From: Acidobacteriota bacterium
GTDB lineage: Bacteria; Acidobacteriota; UBA6911
NCBI GenBank assembly: GCA_016934555.1
Contig: JAFGSS010000122.1
Location: 1 to 48,522, forward strand
Direction of reading: 5' to 3'
Length of the DNA: 48,522 nt
This document shows, piece after piece, positions 1 to 7,719 of this stretch. Numbering within the stretch: the first letter of the stretch is position 1; every line of letters starts with the position of its first letter. Below the pieces are notes generated by a model. It searched no databases. It saw nothing but the letters and a program-made list of their open reading frames with translations, and was not told where the DNA came from. The position numbers and the translations under genes are program-made.

Positions 1-40
1 CTCGCTCATGAACCCAGATTATGCCGCCCCGCCGCGCGCG

Positions 41-1525
41 TCAACGGCTTTGCCCGGACCCGCCCACGGCCGCCCCCCCCGCCCCGTTTCGCGCGGGGTG
101 GTAGAGCGGTTCGCCGTATTGCCCGACGCCGAACCGGGCGATCACGCGCCCCCCCTCCTCCCCGGTGAGAAACTCGTAGAATGCTTCGGCCAGCTCCCCG
201 TTGTAGGAGAGGTGGGGGTGTTTCTCAGCGCTCACCAGGCAGATCTCGTAGCGGTTGGGCGGGCCCAGGACGAGGAGCCTGAGGTTCTTCGTCTTCCCCT
301 TGTGCATGGCCCAGGTCGAGGAATCGAGCATATGGTATTGCCCGCGCGCATCGGCATCGAGGAGCGAATCGAGCATGAACCGGCCGCTGGTCGTGTACCA
401 GCCGTTTCCGGCGGGGTCCAGGCCCAGGGATTCCCAGGTCCTCCGCTCCAGCAGGTGCATGCCGCCGCCGTCCCCCCGGGACAGGTAGGGGGCCCCGGCG
501 CGGAAGATCCTCCGGTGCGCCTCCCCGAGGTCCCCGACTCCGTCGATCCCCGCCGGGTCGCCGAGCGGGCCGACGATGACGGTGTAGTTGTGCATCAGGT
601 CGGTCCTCCGGGCCGCGTGTCCCTCGGCTGCGAAGCGGGCCGTGGCCTCCTTCTCGTGGCCGATCGTGATATGGGCCAGCCCGTTCCGGCCCAGATCGAG
701 GCCCGGTCCGGTCGGGGTCTTGATGCAGCGGACCACGCTCCCGTGCCCGGCCGAAAACTCCCGGGCGAGTTCGTCGACCAGCCCCAGTTCGTAGGGGCTT
801 CCCGTGGCCACCACGATCTGCCCGTATTCCGGCGCCGGCGGGGGCGTGCGCTCGTGGGCCGGGAGCGCCCCCCCCCAGGCGAGGAGCGGGTAGGGCCGGG
901 GTTCACCAAAGAGGCGTTCGAGGGAGAGGGTGGGAAAACCGAGGATCATCCCCTTGATATAGCCATGGAGCACTTCCCATTCGGCGGGGGTGAGCGTGCC
1001 GTCGGACTGCTTCTTCTTGTAGGCGAAGAAATCCTCCGGGTAGTGCTCCGGCTTCATCCGGACATCCACCGCCGTCCGGGTCGATTTCCGGATGAAGGTG
1101 AAGGCGATCAGGTCCCGGTCGCGCGCCATCCCCTCCGGGGGCCGCGTCGGGGCTTTCCGCCCCTCGCCCGTCATGAGGAGGTCGAGGAGATCGAACCCCC
1201 CGGCCAGCGGCGCCCGCGTAAGGATCTCGAGGTCCTTCCGGTCCGGGACCTCCTCGCCGAACAGGAGCCGGATGCCGTACTGCGCCGCCCGGAAGGTGAG
1301 AGTCAGCCCGGGGCAGGAGTGGCCGTGAAACCTGTAGGCCTCCCCGAGGGTGATGCTCCGGACCCCCGCCTCCGTCCGGATCCGGATCGGATCGACATCG
1401 GCCACCCGCTCCTGCACCCCCCGGGCCTGGTGGCAGGAGGCGCATTCGGCCCCCCAGCCGCCCCGGGCCGTCAGGAGCGCGAGGAGCGCCGTCGTGATCG
1501 CGAGCGCGGGCATTCTCCCTTTCAT
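41..1525 (-). CDS. Exported FmdE domain / TupA-like tungstate-binding fusion protein with a CxxCH motif
   Basis: The 494-residue product starts with a signal peptide (about 1-26) followed at once by CASCH (28-32), a c-type heme attachment motif. Residues about 57-215 resemble the FmdE family (formylmethanofuran dehydrogenase subunit E), with its hallmark HGHSCPG at 67-73. From about 234 to the end the protein resembles TupA-type periplasmic tungstate/molybdate-binding proteins: ATGSPYELGLVDEL, a VIVGPLGDPAG strand, SRGDGGGMH, GWYTTSGRFM and a C-terminal YGEPLYHP. The start was chosen because its ATG overlaps the stop of the upstream methylase gene (ATGA at 1522-1525), which implies translational coupling. 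Known from the families: FmdE proteins bind metal and often sit near molybdopterin enzymes; TupA delivers oxyanions to an ABC importer. No ABC permease or ATPase is present here. Inference: a periplasmic Mo/W-linked or tetrapyrrole-linked redox or sensing protein. Domain calls are fairly sure; function is not. Confidence 0.8.
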   Translation of the reverse strand: MKGRMPALAITTALLALLTARGGWGAECASCHQARGVQERVADVDPIRIRTEAGVRSITLGEAYRFHGHSCPGLTLTFRAAQYGIRLLFGEEVPDRKDLEILTRAPLAGGFDLLDLLMTGEGRKAPTRPPEGMARDRDLIAFTFIRKSTRTAVDVRMKPEHYPEDFFAYKKKQSDGTLTPAEWEVLHGYIKGMILGFPTLSLERLFGEPRPYPLLAWGGALPAHERTPPPAPEYGQIVVATGSPYELGLVDELAREFSAGHGSVVRCIKTPTGPGLDLGRNGLAHITIGHEKEATARFAAEGHAARRTDLMHNYTVIVGPLGDPAGIDGVGDLGEAHRRIFRAGAPYLSRGDGGGMHLLERRTWESLGLDPAGNGWYTTSGRFMLDSLLDADARGQYHMLDSSTWAMHKGKTKNLRLLVLGPPNRYEICLVSAEKHPHLSYNGELAEAFYEFLTGEEGGRVIARFGVGQYGEPLYHPARNGAGGAAVGGSGQSR

Positions 1526-2379
1526 CGCTCCCCCCCCATGCGATAGTCGAGGAAATCCCCGACGAAAACGATGTGTTCGAGCGGCAGGTCCCTCCCCGCC
1601 ATCAGCGGCACGATGGTCTCGAGGGTGCCGCGGACCACCGATTCCCGACCTTCGTAGCCGGCATAGAACACCACGGCGACCGGGGTCGCCGCCGGATATC
1701 GGGTCGTGAGCTTGCGCATCATCTCCGGGAATTCCGTTTTGTGGGTGAACAGGACCAGGCTGCACCGGTGCGCGGCCAGCTCCTCCAGCCTGTCTCCGCT
1801 CCGCGCCCGGTCGGTGGTCAGGATGATGGTGTGGGTGTCGGGGGACCAGGTGGGGTCGCGTCGCAGGGCGGCGAGCCCCGCGTTGAAGGAGCTGACGCCG
1901 GGGACGACCTCCATGCCGGAATCCCCGAACTCCCCGAGCAGCCACACCCAGGGGCCGTAGATCAGCGGGTCGCCGCTGTCGACGAAAACGATCTTCTTTC
2001 CCTCACGCAGAGCGCGTTTCACTTCGCGAACGAGCCCCCCGCGGGTTTTTCCCCCCTCGGTCGGCGCCGGGGCCTTCCCGGCGACCGCATCGTTGCTGTC
2101 CGAGCGGGCGTGATGCCGGGTAACGCCCGAACCGGAAAGATCCCGGACGTCCTTCCCTTCGAATTCCGCCCCGAAGCGCTCCAGGAGGTCGGAACTCAGG
2201 GTAAAGACTATATCGGCTTCCCGCAGCCGTCCCAGGGCCCTGACGGTCGCGAGGTCCGGGTCTCCCGGCCCCATCCCCACGAGCGACAGCCGCCCCTCGC
2301 CGCCGAATACGGGCCCGGGACAGATCCAGGCCGCAAACAGGAAAATCCATGCCCCTTTCCAGGCTGCCCATCGACACAT
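1522..2379 (-). CDS. Tetrapyrrole (corrin/porphyrin) methylase-family protein with an N-terminal signal peptide
   Basis: The product, about 285 residues, has the two signatures of the SAM-dependent tetrapyrrole methylase fold (CobI/CbiF/CysG type): GMGPGDPDL just after the leader, and SGDPLIYGP at about 135-143. Family members act in the cytoplasm on precorrins or uroporphyrinogen. Here the fold is preceded by a hydrophobic, tryptophan-rich leader (WAAWKGAWIFLFAAW) ending near FGG, which reads as a Sec signal peptide or anchor. That is odd, because SAM is not expected in the periplasm. GGGAGG lies 1 base before the ATG at 2385 and 7 bases before the ATG at 2379, so I prefer 2379. The gene is coupled by ATGA overlap to the FmdE/TupA fusion and lies 106 bp downstream of a molybdoenzyme gene. 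The substrate cannot be predicted; a non-enzymatic tetrapyrrole-binding role is possible. Confidence 0.8.
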   Translation of the reverse strand: MCRWAAWKGAWIFLFAAWICPGPVFGGEGRLSLVGMGPGDPDLATVRALGRLREADIVFTLSSDLLERFGAEFEGKDVRDLSGSGVTRHHARSDSNDAVAGKAPAPTEGGKTRGGLVREVKRALREGKKIVFVDSGDPLIYGPWVWLLGEFGDSGMEVVPGVSSFNAGLAALRRDPTWSPDTHTIILTTDRARSGDRLEELAAHRCSLVLFTHKTEFPEMMRKLTTRYPAATPVAVVFYAGYEGRESVVRGTLETIVPLMAGRDLPLEHIVFVGDFLDYRMGGER

Positions 2380-2390
2380 ATCCATGCCTC

Positions 2391-2452
2391 CCGAAAAAGG
2401 GACATTATGTCATTTTTTCTCCATTGATGTAATATCCCGTAGACTTTTTCGG
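2391..2452 (-). promoter_or_regulatory. AT-rich promoter region with inverted repeats before the methylase and FmdE/TupA genes
   Basis: Arms CCGAAAAAG (2391-2399) and CTTTTTCGG (2444-2452) are exact reverse complements. Inside them lies a second palindrome, GACAT-T-ATGTC (2401-2411). On the minus strand TTACAT and CATAAT, 17 bp apart, could serve as -35 and -10 boxes, so the inner palindrome would overlap the -10. The patch is far more AT-rich than its surroundings. Inference: a separate, repressible promoter for the two genes downstream. It does not match the ModE site as I know it. Confidence 0.4.
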
Positions 2453-2485
2453 ATTCCAGAAAGGACGTTCCCGGGGGCGGGTGCT

Positions 2486-3232
2486 CTACTTCCTTCTCAG
2501 CCTCGACGCCGGGACGGGGGCATCGGCGGGATAGATGGGATTCGCCAGGGTCCACCAGCCGGAGACCGGCTCGGCGACGAAGTCGATCCGGCGGACGTAC
2601 TTGATGCTCTTGTAGGCGAGGTCGAGCGGGGCGACGAGGCGCAGCGGGGCGCCGTGATCGTGCGGCAGCGGTTTGCCGTTCAAGGCCAGGGCGAGCAGGC
2701 ATTCCCTTGCGGGGTCGACGAGCGATTCGACCGGGAGGCATTCGATATAGTGGCCCTGCCCCCGGGGCGCGCTCGAGGTCTCGCCGAGGGAGTGAAAAAC
2801 GGCGTACCTGGCCCCGGGAAGCGGGCGGGTGATCCGGGCGATTTCGGAGAAACGGAAACCTTCCCAGACGATGTCCTTCACCGACCACCCTTCGACGCAG
2901 TGCAGGTCGGAGGTCTGCGAGACCCGCGGCAGGGCGAGCAGCTCCGCATAGGAAAGCTCCACCGGATCGGCCGCCATCCCCCCGACGGCCAGACGGTAGG
3001 GTTCGCTCCTCCTCTCCTTTTTCCAGGAGAGGGAACCGGAGGCGGGATCGAAAAGGAACGTCTCCTTTTCGACCGTCCGGACGGGGAGGCTCCGGACGAA
3101 ATAGGCCCGCACCGATGAAGGGAGGGAAGCCAGCAGCCCGGCGATGCCGAGCGCCCTGAGCGCCATCCGGCGCCCGAAATTCCGCGGGGTGGAAACGGCC
3201 AGGCCGGTCGACGGCAGCGTTTCCTGTTTCAT
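2486..3232 (-). CDS. Exported molybdopterin-dependent oxidoreductase, sulfite-oxidase fold
   Basis: The 248-residue product has the single oxidoreductase molybdopterin-binding domain of the SUOX/YedY family. [10 protein letters not shown] contains Cys112, the expected thiolate ligand of molybdenum. Other family blocks are [36 protein letters not shown] and the [10 protein letters not shown] strand. Residues 17-41 ([19 protein letters not shown]) form a twin-arginine-like leader, as is usual for an enzyme exported with its cofactor already bound. GGAGGAGG lies 5 bases before the ATG. The methylase and FmdE/TupA genes follow on the same strand, so all three may serve one periplasmic Mo- or W-dependent process. 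Substrate unknown: sulfite, methionine sulfoxide and other S- or N-oxides are all possible. No heme or dimerisation domain is fused. Confidence 0.85.
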   Translation of the reverse strand: MKQETLPSTGLAVSTPRNFGRRMALRALGIAGLLASLPSSVRAYFVRSLPVRTVEKETFLFDPASGSLSWKKERRSEPYRLAVGGMAADPVELSYAELLALPRVSQTSDLHCVEGWSVKDIVWEGFRFSEIARITRPLPGARYAVFHSLGETSSAPRGQGHYIECLPVESLVDPARECLLALALNGKPLPHDHGAPLRLVAPLDLAYKSIKYVRRIDFVAEPVSGWWTLANPIYPADAPVPASRLRRK

Positions 3233-3272
3233 CGGCGCCTCCTCCCATCCCGGGGTTGCAGGTTCTCCGTGT

Positions 3273-3303
3273 ATTATACCCGAACGGCGGAGGGTGGTAT
3301 ACT
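3273..3303. promoter_or_regulatory. Divergent promoter region between the molybdoenzyme and AGCS symporter genes
   Basis: A TATAAT on the minus strand (3273-3278), 41 bases before the molybdoenzyme start, and a TATACT on the plus strand (3298-3303), 48 bases before the symporter start, face apart in the 118-bp gap. Neither has a convincing -35 hexamer, so these are tentative -10 calls. Confidence 0.3.
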
Positions 3304-3350
3304 CCTGCCGCTGTCATCATCGTCGTACATCCTTCACCCTAGAGGATCCT

Positions 3351-4751
3351 GTGAACGCGTTGGAATCATGGATCGAGGCGGCCAGCGGCGTGATCTGGGG
3401 CTGGCCCCTGCTCCTGCTGCTGGTGGGGACCGGCGTCTGGCTGACCCTGCTGCTGCGGGGACTGCAGTTCCGCCGGCTGGGCCGCTCCCTTTACCTGGCC
3501 CTGGTCCAGCGCCGGGAGGAGGGCGCCCGCGGGGACATCTCCCACTTCCAGGCGCTGATGACGGCCCTGGCGGCCACGGTCGGGACCGGCAACATTGCGG
3601 GGGTGGCGACCGCCATCGCCGTGGGGGGGCCGGGCGCCCTTTTCTGGATGTGGATCACGGGGCTCGCGGGGATGGCGACCAAATACGCGGAGGCGGTCCT
3701 CGGGGTGCGCTACCGCATCGCCGACCGGCGCGGCGAGATGAACGGCGGGCCGCAGTACTACCTGTCCCGGGGGATCGGCGGCCGCCGCGGCCGGTTTCTG
3801 GGGGGCGCCTTCGCCTTCTGTGCGGCCGGGGCCGCCTTCGGCATCGGTAACATGGTGCAGTCCAACTCCGTCGCGGACGCCCTGCGCAGGTCATTCGACA
3901 TCGATCCCTTCTGGACGGGCGTCGTCATCGCGGTGCTGGCGGGCGCGGTGATCCTGGGGGGCATCCGCTCCATCGGGAAGTTCACCGGGTTTTTCGTACC
4001 GCTCATGATCCTGTTCTACATGGCGGGGGCGCTGGTCGTGCTGGCCGTCAACTGGCGGGGGATCCCGGAAATCTTCCTGTATGTCGTCGGCGACGCCTTC
4101 CGCCCGGCCGCGCCGGTCGGGGGATTCGCGGGGGCCACGCTGACGGCGGCGATCCGGATGGGGGTCGCCCGGGGGGTGTTCTCCAACGAATCGGGGCTGG
4201 GCACCGGCGGCATCGCGGCCGCCGCGGCCCAGACCCGCGATCCGGTGACCCAGGCCCTGGTGTCGATGACCCAGACCTTCATCGACACCATCGTCGTCTG
4301 CTCCCTGACCGGGTTCGTCATCATCGCCACGGGGGCCTGGACGCGCTCCGACCCCGCCACCGGGCTGGGGTGGACCGGGGCCCCCCTCACCATCGAGGCG
4401 TTCAGCACCGGGCTCCCGGGGGCGGGGGGGGGGATGATCGTGGCGGCCGGGCTGGCGCTGTTCGCCTTCTCGACCATTCTGGGCTGGGCCTACTACGGGG
4501 AGCGCAACATCGAATACCTGCTCGGGCCGAAGGCCGTCCTCCCCTACCGGGTGGCCTTCATCGCGGCTTCTTTCGTGGGCGCGTGGGTATTGACGCTCCC
4601 GAACATCCGGGGGTTCCAGCTGGTCTGGAATTTCGCCGACCTCATGAACGGGCTGATGGCGCTCCCCAACCTCGTCGGCCTCCTGCTCCTTTCCGGCGTG
4701 GTAGCCGGGGAGACGCGCCGGTACTTCCGCAGGAAGGATCCGCGGGGGTAA
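3351..4751 (+). CDS. Sodium:alanine/glycine symporter, AGCS family
   Basis: The 466-residue polytopic protein is predicted to carry alanine, glycine or a related small amino acid across the inner membrane with sodium. Family hallmarks are clear: [22 protein letters not shown] in the first third, [36 protein letters not shown] in the middle, and [13 protein letters not shown] near the end. The frame is open further upstream, but the GTG at 3351 with AGAGGA just before it gives the usual family N-terminus (an amphipathic helix, then WPLLLLLVG). The gene is divergent from the molybdoenzyme and followed by a small outer-membrane gene after 57 bp. A T-run at 4755-4760 follows the stop, but I see no good hairpin. 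Substrate identity is inferred from the family only. Confidence 0.93.
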   Translation: MNALESWIEAASGVIWGWPLLLLLVGTGVWLTLLLRGLQFRRLGRSLYLALVQRREEGARGDISHFQALMTALAATVGTGNIAGVATAIAVGGPGALFWMWITGLAGMATKYAEAVLGVRYRIADRRGEMNGGPQYYLSRGIGGRRGRFLGGAFAFCAAGAAFGIGNMVQSNSVADALRRSFDIDPFWTGVVIAVLAGAVILGGIRSIGKFTGFFVPLMILFYMAGALVVLAVNWRGIPEIFLYVVGDAFRPAAPVGGFAGATLTAAIRMGVARGVFSNESGLGTGGIAAAAAQTRDPVTQALVSMTQTFIDTIVVCSLTGFVIIATGAWTRSDPATGLGWTGAPLTIEAFSTGLPGAGGGMIVAAGLALFAFSTILGWAYYGERNIEYLLGPKAVLPYRVAFIAASFVGAWVLTLPNIRGFQLVWNFADLMNGLMALPNLVGLLLLSGVVAGETRRYFRRKDPRG

Positions 4752-4808
4752 AAGGGTTTTTTCTGGACATTCACGGCCCGGTGTCCGATACGTTTTCAAG
4801 GAGGTTTC

Positions 4809-5372
4809 ATGAAAAAACTGGTGATGACGCTCGTGTTCGTCCTGTCCGCCGCTTCGCTTCTGACGGCGGGCGAGGCCATATTCTACGGAGGGGCCCAGAA
4901 GCCGGGGACTCTCACCTTCGACGCGGCCGCCGAGGCGCCGGAAGAGCTGCTGGAGGGGGACTTCGGGGCCACGATGGGGGCCAGGTTCTCCGCGGGGCGC
5001 GTCCTCGGCTTCGAACAGAACATCAGCTTCAGTCCCAGGTTCGCCAAAGAGGGAGTCAAGGCGTTCCAGATGGATACCAACCTGGTCCTGCAGGCCCCGG
5101 GGAGGGTCGTCCCCTACGCGACGGCCGGCATCGGGTTCATCCGCACCTGGGGCCCCGATTCCGATCCGGACATGGATCTGGAGGACCTGGCGGCCGCGGC
5201 CTTCGGTTTCGGCACCCGCTTCACGGTCAACTACGGCGGGGGGATCAAGCTGCGGCGCCTGCTGGGGCCCCTGGGCTTCAACATCGACGTGCGCGGCTAC
5301 CAGGTCCCGGACGCGCAGGACGGCTCGCTCCATTTCATCCAGACCACGGCGGGCGCCGTCATCAGCTGGTAG
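4809..5372 (+). CDS. Small outer-membrane beta-barrel protein, OmpA-like fold
   Basis: The 187-residue product has a cleavable signal peptide (KKLVMTLVFVLSAASLLTAG) and then alternating amphipathic strands such as GATMGARFSAGRVLGFEQNI, VVPYATAGIGFIRTW and FTVNYGGGIKL, ending in an aromatic residue (ISW). This is the layout of an 8-strand barrel of the outer-membrane protein beta-barrel superfamily. The ATG has a near-perfect AAGGAGG site. The last 11 bases overlap the convergent queF gene. No enzymatic residues can be recognised; a structural or surface role is the most one can say. Some acidobacterial small barrels are annotated only as hypothetical. Confidence 0.75.
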   Translation: MKKLVMTLVFVLSAASLLTAGEAIFYGGAQKPGTLTFDAAAEAPEELLEGDFGATMGARFSAGRVLGFEQNISFSPRFAKEGVKAFQMDTNLVLQAPGRVVPYATAGIGFIRTWGPDSDPDMDLEDLAAAAFGFGTRFTVNYGGGIKLRRLLGPLGFNIDVRGYQVPDAQDGSLHFIQTTAGAVISW

Positions 5373-5778
5373 GCGCGGCTCCCGGGACTTCCTCCGCGGG
5401 GCGGGAGTAGCAGGCCTCGACCCGGCTCTGGATCCCGCCCCGGGGGGTGAACTCTCCACGGATTCTCATGGAAACGGGGCGGCATGCCCCGACCAGGTCC
5501 CTGAGGATCCGGTTGACCGCGTTTTCGTAGAAGATGCCGAGGCTGCGGTAGGCGGTGACGTATTCCTTGAGCGATTTCAGCTCGAGGCACCACTCGTCGG
5601 GGACATAGGTCACGATCAGGGTCCCGAAATCGGGCAGGCCGGTCTTGGGGCAGATCGCCGTGTACTCGGGGATGACGATTTCTATCTCATAGTCCGGGTA
5701 CTGGTTCTCCCAGCACTCGATTTCGGGCAAAGGCGCGTCGATTCCCGATTTGGCGTGATCTTCCGTATAGAGTCTCAT
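5362..5778 (-). CDS. queF: NADPH-dependent 7-cyano-7-deazaguanine reductase QueF, short type
   Basis: The 138-residue protein reduces preQ0 to preQ1 in queuosine biosynthesis in the cytoplasm. It is the unimodular (YkvM-like) type. Cys43 in TAICPKTGLPDF is the expected nucleophile that forms the thioimide with preQ0, and Asp50 the proton donor. The family motif appears as ELKSLKEY at 66-73, followed by RSLGIFYENAVNRIL. I chose the ATG at 5778; a GTG two codons upstream (5784) is also possible, and neither has a strong ribosome-binding site. Its 3' end overlaps the convergent barrel gene by 11 bp. No other queuosine genes are in the window and no preQ1 riboswitch was noticed upstream. Confidence 0.93.
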   Translation of the reverse strand: MRLYTEDHAKSGIDAPLPEIECWENQYPDYEIEIVIPEYTAICPKTGLPDFGTLIVTYVPDEWCLELKSLKEYVTAYRSLGIFYENAVNRILRDLVGACRPVSMRIRGEFTPRGGIQSRVEACYSRPAEEVPGAAPTS

Positions 5779-5830
5779 GCACACAAACTAACATAAAGCG
5801 GCGGGAGATTCGAGCCCCCGGCCGGGCGTT

Positions 5831-7024
5831 TCATCCCCGCAGATCCCGGGCCCGACGGATCCATTCCCGGTTCCGTCTCCGGGCGCCGCGCGGGCTCGAG
5901 CGCGCCTGGTCGGCGATGAAGTCCAGGTGGAACATCATCCGCCCCGTGTCCCCCGCCTCCCGCGCCGCCCGCGCCAGCCAGTAATGGGCCTCGAGATCGT
6001 CGTTGCGCCCGAGGAGACGGGCCTCGAGGCACTCGATCGCCCCGTTTACCTTCCCCAGGTGCAGGCGGGCCTTGCCCGCTTCCCGCAGGGCGGCGCCGTG
6101 CCCGTATTCCGGGTCGAGCCGCAGGACCTCTTCGTACCGGCCGAGGGCCCCTTCCCAGTCCCGCTCCCCCTCCAGGGCCCGGCCGAGCAGGTAGTGGGTG
6201 CGCGCGTCCTCCGGAGCCAGCGCGGCGGCCCGGGCGAAATAACCGCGGGCCCGGGCAGGGTCACGCCGCCGCAGGTGGGCGAGCCCCAGTTCGAGGTGGG
6301 CGTCCGGGCTTTCGGGGTCGGCGGTCAGGGCCTCGAGGTTCCGCCGGATGCGCCGCCGCTCGCCCCGGCCAGCCAACCGGGTGCGGAGCGCCCCGAGCGC
6401 CCCGTCGGCCGCCGGCGCGAGCAGGGCGAGGACAAGGGCTGGGGCGTACGAGGAAATCAGGACATAGGCGGGCAGGGTCAGGGCGGAAAGGAGGAGGGCC
6501 CCGGCGGCCGCGCAGGTCGACAGGCGGCCGAGGGTCCGGATCGCCCAGAACGTGTAGGCGAGGAGGAGGAGCGACCGGAACAGGATGCCGAAGGAGATCT
6601 CCACGTACCCGGCGATCAGAAAATGGGGGACCAGCCACTGGACGGGGGCGGTGACGAGGCAGAGGGCGCCCCAGAGAGGGAGCAGCGCGGACGCGTGAGC
6701 GCGCCATTCCTGCCGGGAGAAGAACAGGCCGGTCCCGTCGAACGAAAGCGCGTTCCCGAAGGCGACGACGGCGGGCACGTAGACCGGGAGGAGGAAGGCC
6801 AGGGCCTGGACCAGGTTGAGATCCAGCAGCAGGCCGATTCCCCCGGAGGGGCGCCCGATCAGCTCCGGCAGGTCGGCGTAGACCGCGCGGCGCACGAGTC
6901 CATATGCCGCGAGCCCGGCGCAGAAAAAGGCCCCCCCCGCCCCGACCGCCCCCCGCTCCCCCAGGGCGCGGAGGGCCCGGCTGCGGAAGGCGAGGGAGCC
7001 CAGGATATCCGGCAGGAATTTCAT
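5831..7024 (-). CDS. Membrane protein with C-terminal tetratricopeptide repeats
   Basis: The 397-residue product has about six hydrophobic segments in its first 215 residues, resembling the Yip1-like membrane family, then a cytoplasmic region rich in TPR units: PDAHLELGLAHLRRRDPARA, ARTHYLLGRALEGERDWEGA, KARLHLGKVNGAIECLEARL and LEAHYWLARAAREAGDTGRM. TPR arrays usually hold other proteins. The start was set at the ATG that overlaps the stop of the response regulator (ATGA at 7021-7024); the frame runs on upstream but inside the regulator. As last gene of a TonB-ExbD-kinase-regulator row it may scaffold or be controlled by that system. No catalytic motif is seen. Confidence 0.8.
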   Translation of the reverse strand: MKFLPDILGSLAFRSRALRALGERGAVGAGGAFFCAGLAAYGLVRRAVYADLPELIGRPSGGIGLLLDLNLVQALAFLLPVYVPAVVAFGNALSFDGTGLFFSRQEWRAHASALLPLWGALCLVTAPVQWLVPHFLIAGYVEISFGILFRSLLLLAYTFWAIRTLGRLSTCAAAGALLLSALTLPAYVLISSYAPALVLALLAPAADGALGALRTRLAGRGERRRIRRNLEALTADPESPDAHLELGLAHLRRRDPARARGYFARAAALAPEDARTHYLLGRALEGERDWEGALGRYEEVLRLDPEYGHGAALREAGKARLHLGKVNGAIECLEARLLGRNDDLEAHYWLARAAREAGDTGRMMFHLDFIADQARSSPRGARRRNREWIRRARDLRG

Positions 7025-7719
7025 GGGCTCAGCTTGTATCCGACGCCGTAGATGGTGAGGATATGCCGCGGGTTCCGATAATCCTCCTCTATCTTCTTCC
7101 GCAGCTTCACGATGAAATTGTCCACGGTGCGGTTGGTCGGGAAATTGTCGGTCCCCCATACCCGGTCCAGGATTTCGTCGCGCGAGACGGGCTGGTTCGC
7201 CCGGGAATAGAGCAGCTTGAACAGCTCCACCTCGTAGTGGGAGAGCGAATGCTCCTTCCTTCCGCGCCTCACGATGAAGTGCTTCACGTCCACCCGGCTC
7301 GGGCCGACCTGCACGACCTCCTCGTCCCGGGCGTACCGCCCCCGGCGCCGCAGCAGGGCCATGACCCGGGCCAGGAGTTCCCCGACGGCGAACGGCTTGG
7401 TCAGGTAGTCGTCGGCCCCCGCCTTGAACCCGCGGATCTTGTCGTACTCCTGCGCCTTGGCCGTCAGCATCAGGATGGGGGTGCCGAGGCCCCGGGCCCG
7501 GATCCGTTCGCAGACCTCGAGCCCCCCGATATCGGGCAGCATCAGGTCGAGAATGAGGCAGTCCGGCTCCTTCCGGGCGACCGCTTCGAGCCCCTCCTCT
7601 CCCGTTTCCGCCCAGACGACTTCATAGCCTTCGAACTCGAGGATGTCCTTGAGCCCGCGGACCATCTCTTTTTCGTCTTCGATTACGAGGATTCTGTGCA
7701 TGACCGCGCCGGGACTCAC
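7021..7719 (-). CDS. OmpR/PhoB-family response regulator
   Basis: The product is 226-232 residues. An N-terminal receiver domain (RILVIEDEKEMVRG, phosphorylation aspartate in CLILDLMLPD, TAKAQEYDK, and lysine in DDYLTKPF) is followed by a winged-helix DNA-binding domain ending in the typical RHILTIYGVGYKL. The GTG at 7719 overlaps the stop of the kinase gene (GTGA) and has GGAGG four bases upstream. The ATG at 7701 would give a more typical N-terminus but lacks a nearby site. It is almost certainly the partner of the kinase just upstream. The target genes are not evident, though the tonB-exbD genes in the same row are candidates. Confidence 0.93.
   Translation of the reverse strand: MSPGAVMHRILVIEDEKEMVRGLKDILEFEGYEVVWAETGEEGLEAVARKEPDCLILDLMLPDIGGLEVCERIRARGLGTPILMLTAKAQEYDKIRGFKAGADDYLTKPFAVGELLARVMALLRRRGRYARDEEVVQVGPSRVDVKHFIVRRGRKEHSLSHYEVELFKLLYSRANQPVSRDEILDRVWGTDNFPTNRTVDNFIVKLRKKIEEDYRNPRHILTIYGVGYKLSP

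Noticed and set aside
8-1546. Plus-strand open frame of 512 codons opposite the FmdE/TupA gene
   Set aside because: Pro/Arg/Gly-rich product without any domain; it is the antisense shadow of a gene with clear family motifs in high-GC DNA. The same holds for long antisense frames at 7836-9947, 11503-13809 and 25196-27607.
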